Shown: in pieces, positions 7,189 through 7,557 of the stretch | How the letters are laid out: each line of letters opens with the position of its first letter | How positions within the stretch are numbered: position 1 is the stretch's first letter | Source of the DNA: Deltaproteobacteria bacterium | GTDB lineage: Bacteria; Myxococcota; B64-G9 | Direction: 5' to 3' | Assembly: GCA_030591745.1 (NCBI GenBank) | Contig: JAUVAM010000165.1 | Coordinates: forward strand, 1 to 7,557 | DNA: 7,557 bases | Program-made: the position numbers and the translations under genes | Notes under the pieces: generated by a model | The model's input: the letters and a program-made list of their open reading frames with translations, nothing else | Told to the model about the DNA's origin: nothing | Databases searched by the model: none

Positions 7189-7230
7189 GACCGCGAACTA
7201 CAACAACATCGTAACCATCGTATGTTTCAT
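7189..7230 (-). other. Detached start of the lipoprotein gene: signal-peptide codons 1-14 with an in-frame TAG
   Basis: Reading the minus strand from ATG 7230 gives MKHTMVTMLL, then TAG (7200-7198), then FAVLATALGAC in the same frame. Charge near the N-terminus, a hydrophobic core and the lipobox together make a textbook type II signal peptide split by the stop. A single T-to-A difference would turn a Leu codon TTG into TAG, and the two codons before it are both TTG. TAG is used as the ordinary terminator of the Kelch and PEGA genes, so reassignment of TAG is unlikely here. Confidence 0.8.
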
Positions 7231-7236
7231 TTTGCT

Positions 7237-7242
7237 CCTCCT
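7237..7242 (-). promoter_or_regulatory. Shine-Dalgarno deciding the ATG 7230 start
   Basis: AGGAGG on the minus strand lies 6 bases before ATG 7230. There is no comparable site in front of the TTG at 7188, which is why the interrupted upstream start is regarded as the original one. Confidence 0.85.
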
Positions 7243-7257
7243 GCTTGCAAGGACATG

Positions 7258-7286
7258 AAAATACACCACTTGGAGGCCCTGATCAA
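7258..7286 (-). promoter_or_regulatory. Candidate sigma-70-type promoter of the three-gene minus-strand operon
   Basis: A TTGATC -35-like hexamer (7286-7281) and a TATTTT -10-like hexamer (7263-7258) are separated by 17 bases, each matching 4 of 6 consensus positions. Transcription would start near 7251, about 20 bases before ATG 7230. The match is modest and the housekeeping sigma consensus of this organism is unknown. Confidence 0.3.
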
Positions 7287-7557
7287 CTGCTCTTGTTGAA
7301 GAGGGACGGAGGCACGGTTGTCGTAATCTTTGACGATTTTCCGACGCACGTTGCGCAAAGCAATAGAGGGGAGCTTGATTTGACGAAAATCGAGACGGTT
7401 TCAGAGTTCGTCGTCGATTGAAGCTCAAATGCGGGGATCGAGTTGATAGACAGGGAAAATTTCTTTTCAGATCTGAAGAAAATCAAAAATCGAACATACG
7501 CCGACCATCTTCCCTGTCATTCGAACTGTTGCTTGACGGCAGCAGGAGCGTCGCGAA

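Larger units (their letters stand above)
7231..7557. other. Gene-poor upstream region with small palindromes
   Basis: No convincing gene was found. The stretch is more A+T-rich than the coding parts and contains: a 12-base perfect palindrome TTCAGATCTGAA (7466-7477); a 9-base inverted repeat GACAGGGAA / TTCCCTGTC (7449-7457 and 7510-7518); a TTGACGA direct repeat at 7330 and 7380; an 8-base inverted pair CGATTTTC / GAAAATCG (7334-7341 and 7385-7392); and TCAAC / GTTGA arms around 7 bases (7283-7299) over the candidate -35. These are plausible operator elements, but each alone is near what chance gives. Minus-strand codons before a TGA at 7519-7517 (ending VKQQFE) could be the end of a gene lying outside the window, with low support. 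Confidence 0.5.

Noticed and set aside
7198..7200. TAG reassigned to an amino acid in this organism
   Set aside because: The Kelch and PEGA genes both end naturally at TAG at the expected place, so a genome-wide reassignment is not supported.
7255..7299. Short plus-strand frame MKIHHLEALINCSC
   Set aside because: Only 14 codons; weak AAGGAC before the ATG; no downstream gene on that strand in the window to regulate.
7283..7486. 67-codon minus-strand frame in the upstream region
   Set aside because: Starts at TTG without a Shine-Dalgarno and has no protein-like features; it overlaps the candidate promoter.

Overview
The window looks like a piece of a G+C-rich Gram-negative genome, most likely from a deltaproteobacterial lineage such as Myxococcota or Bradymonadota. 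This is inferred from the mix of genes: a GAF-linked class III adenylate cyclase, a Hanks-type Ser/Thr kinase with an N-terminal zinc ribbon and a single membrane span, a PEGA-domain protein and a Kelch-repeat lipoprotein. No RNA gene, CRISPR array, transposase or phage gene was seen.

Layout. Two genes lie on the plus strand: the 3' part of a GAF/adenylate cyclase (to 1130), then a receptor-like Ser/Thr kinase (1150-3429) after a 19-bp gap. Three genes lie on the minus strand and read toward them. In transcription order these are a lipoprotein with a BamE-like C-terminus (7230/7188-6436), a seven-repeat Kelch lipoprotein (6439-4868) and a PEGA protein with a signal peptide and C-terminal membrane anchor (4855-3413). 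The minus-strand genes are tightly packed (a 4-bp GTGA overlap, then a 12-bp gap, each with a strong Shine-Dalgarno), so they form a convincing operon. The two sets are convergent and their last codons overlap by 17 bp. The last ~330 bp (7231-7557) hold no convincing gene. They are relatively A+T-rich and carry a candidate minus-strand promoter and several small palindromes and inverted repeats.

How the genes may work together. The plus-strand pair would make cAMP and phosphorylate proteins; the kinase has a cytoplasmic catalytic domain and a predicted periplasmic jelly-roll-like sensor. The minus-strand operon would make three exported envelope proteins. A functional link between the two sets is only an inference from adjacency.

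Most notable observation. The first gene of the minus-strand operon has an ideal Shine-Dalgarno, ATG and lipoprotein signal peptide, but an in-frame TAG sits at codon 11, inside the hydrophobic core of the signal. The frame beyond it is open all the way to the coupled downstream gene. This is either a recent nonsense change, a base error, or recoding.
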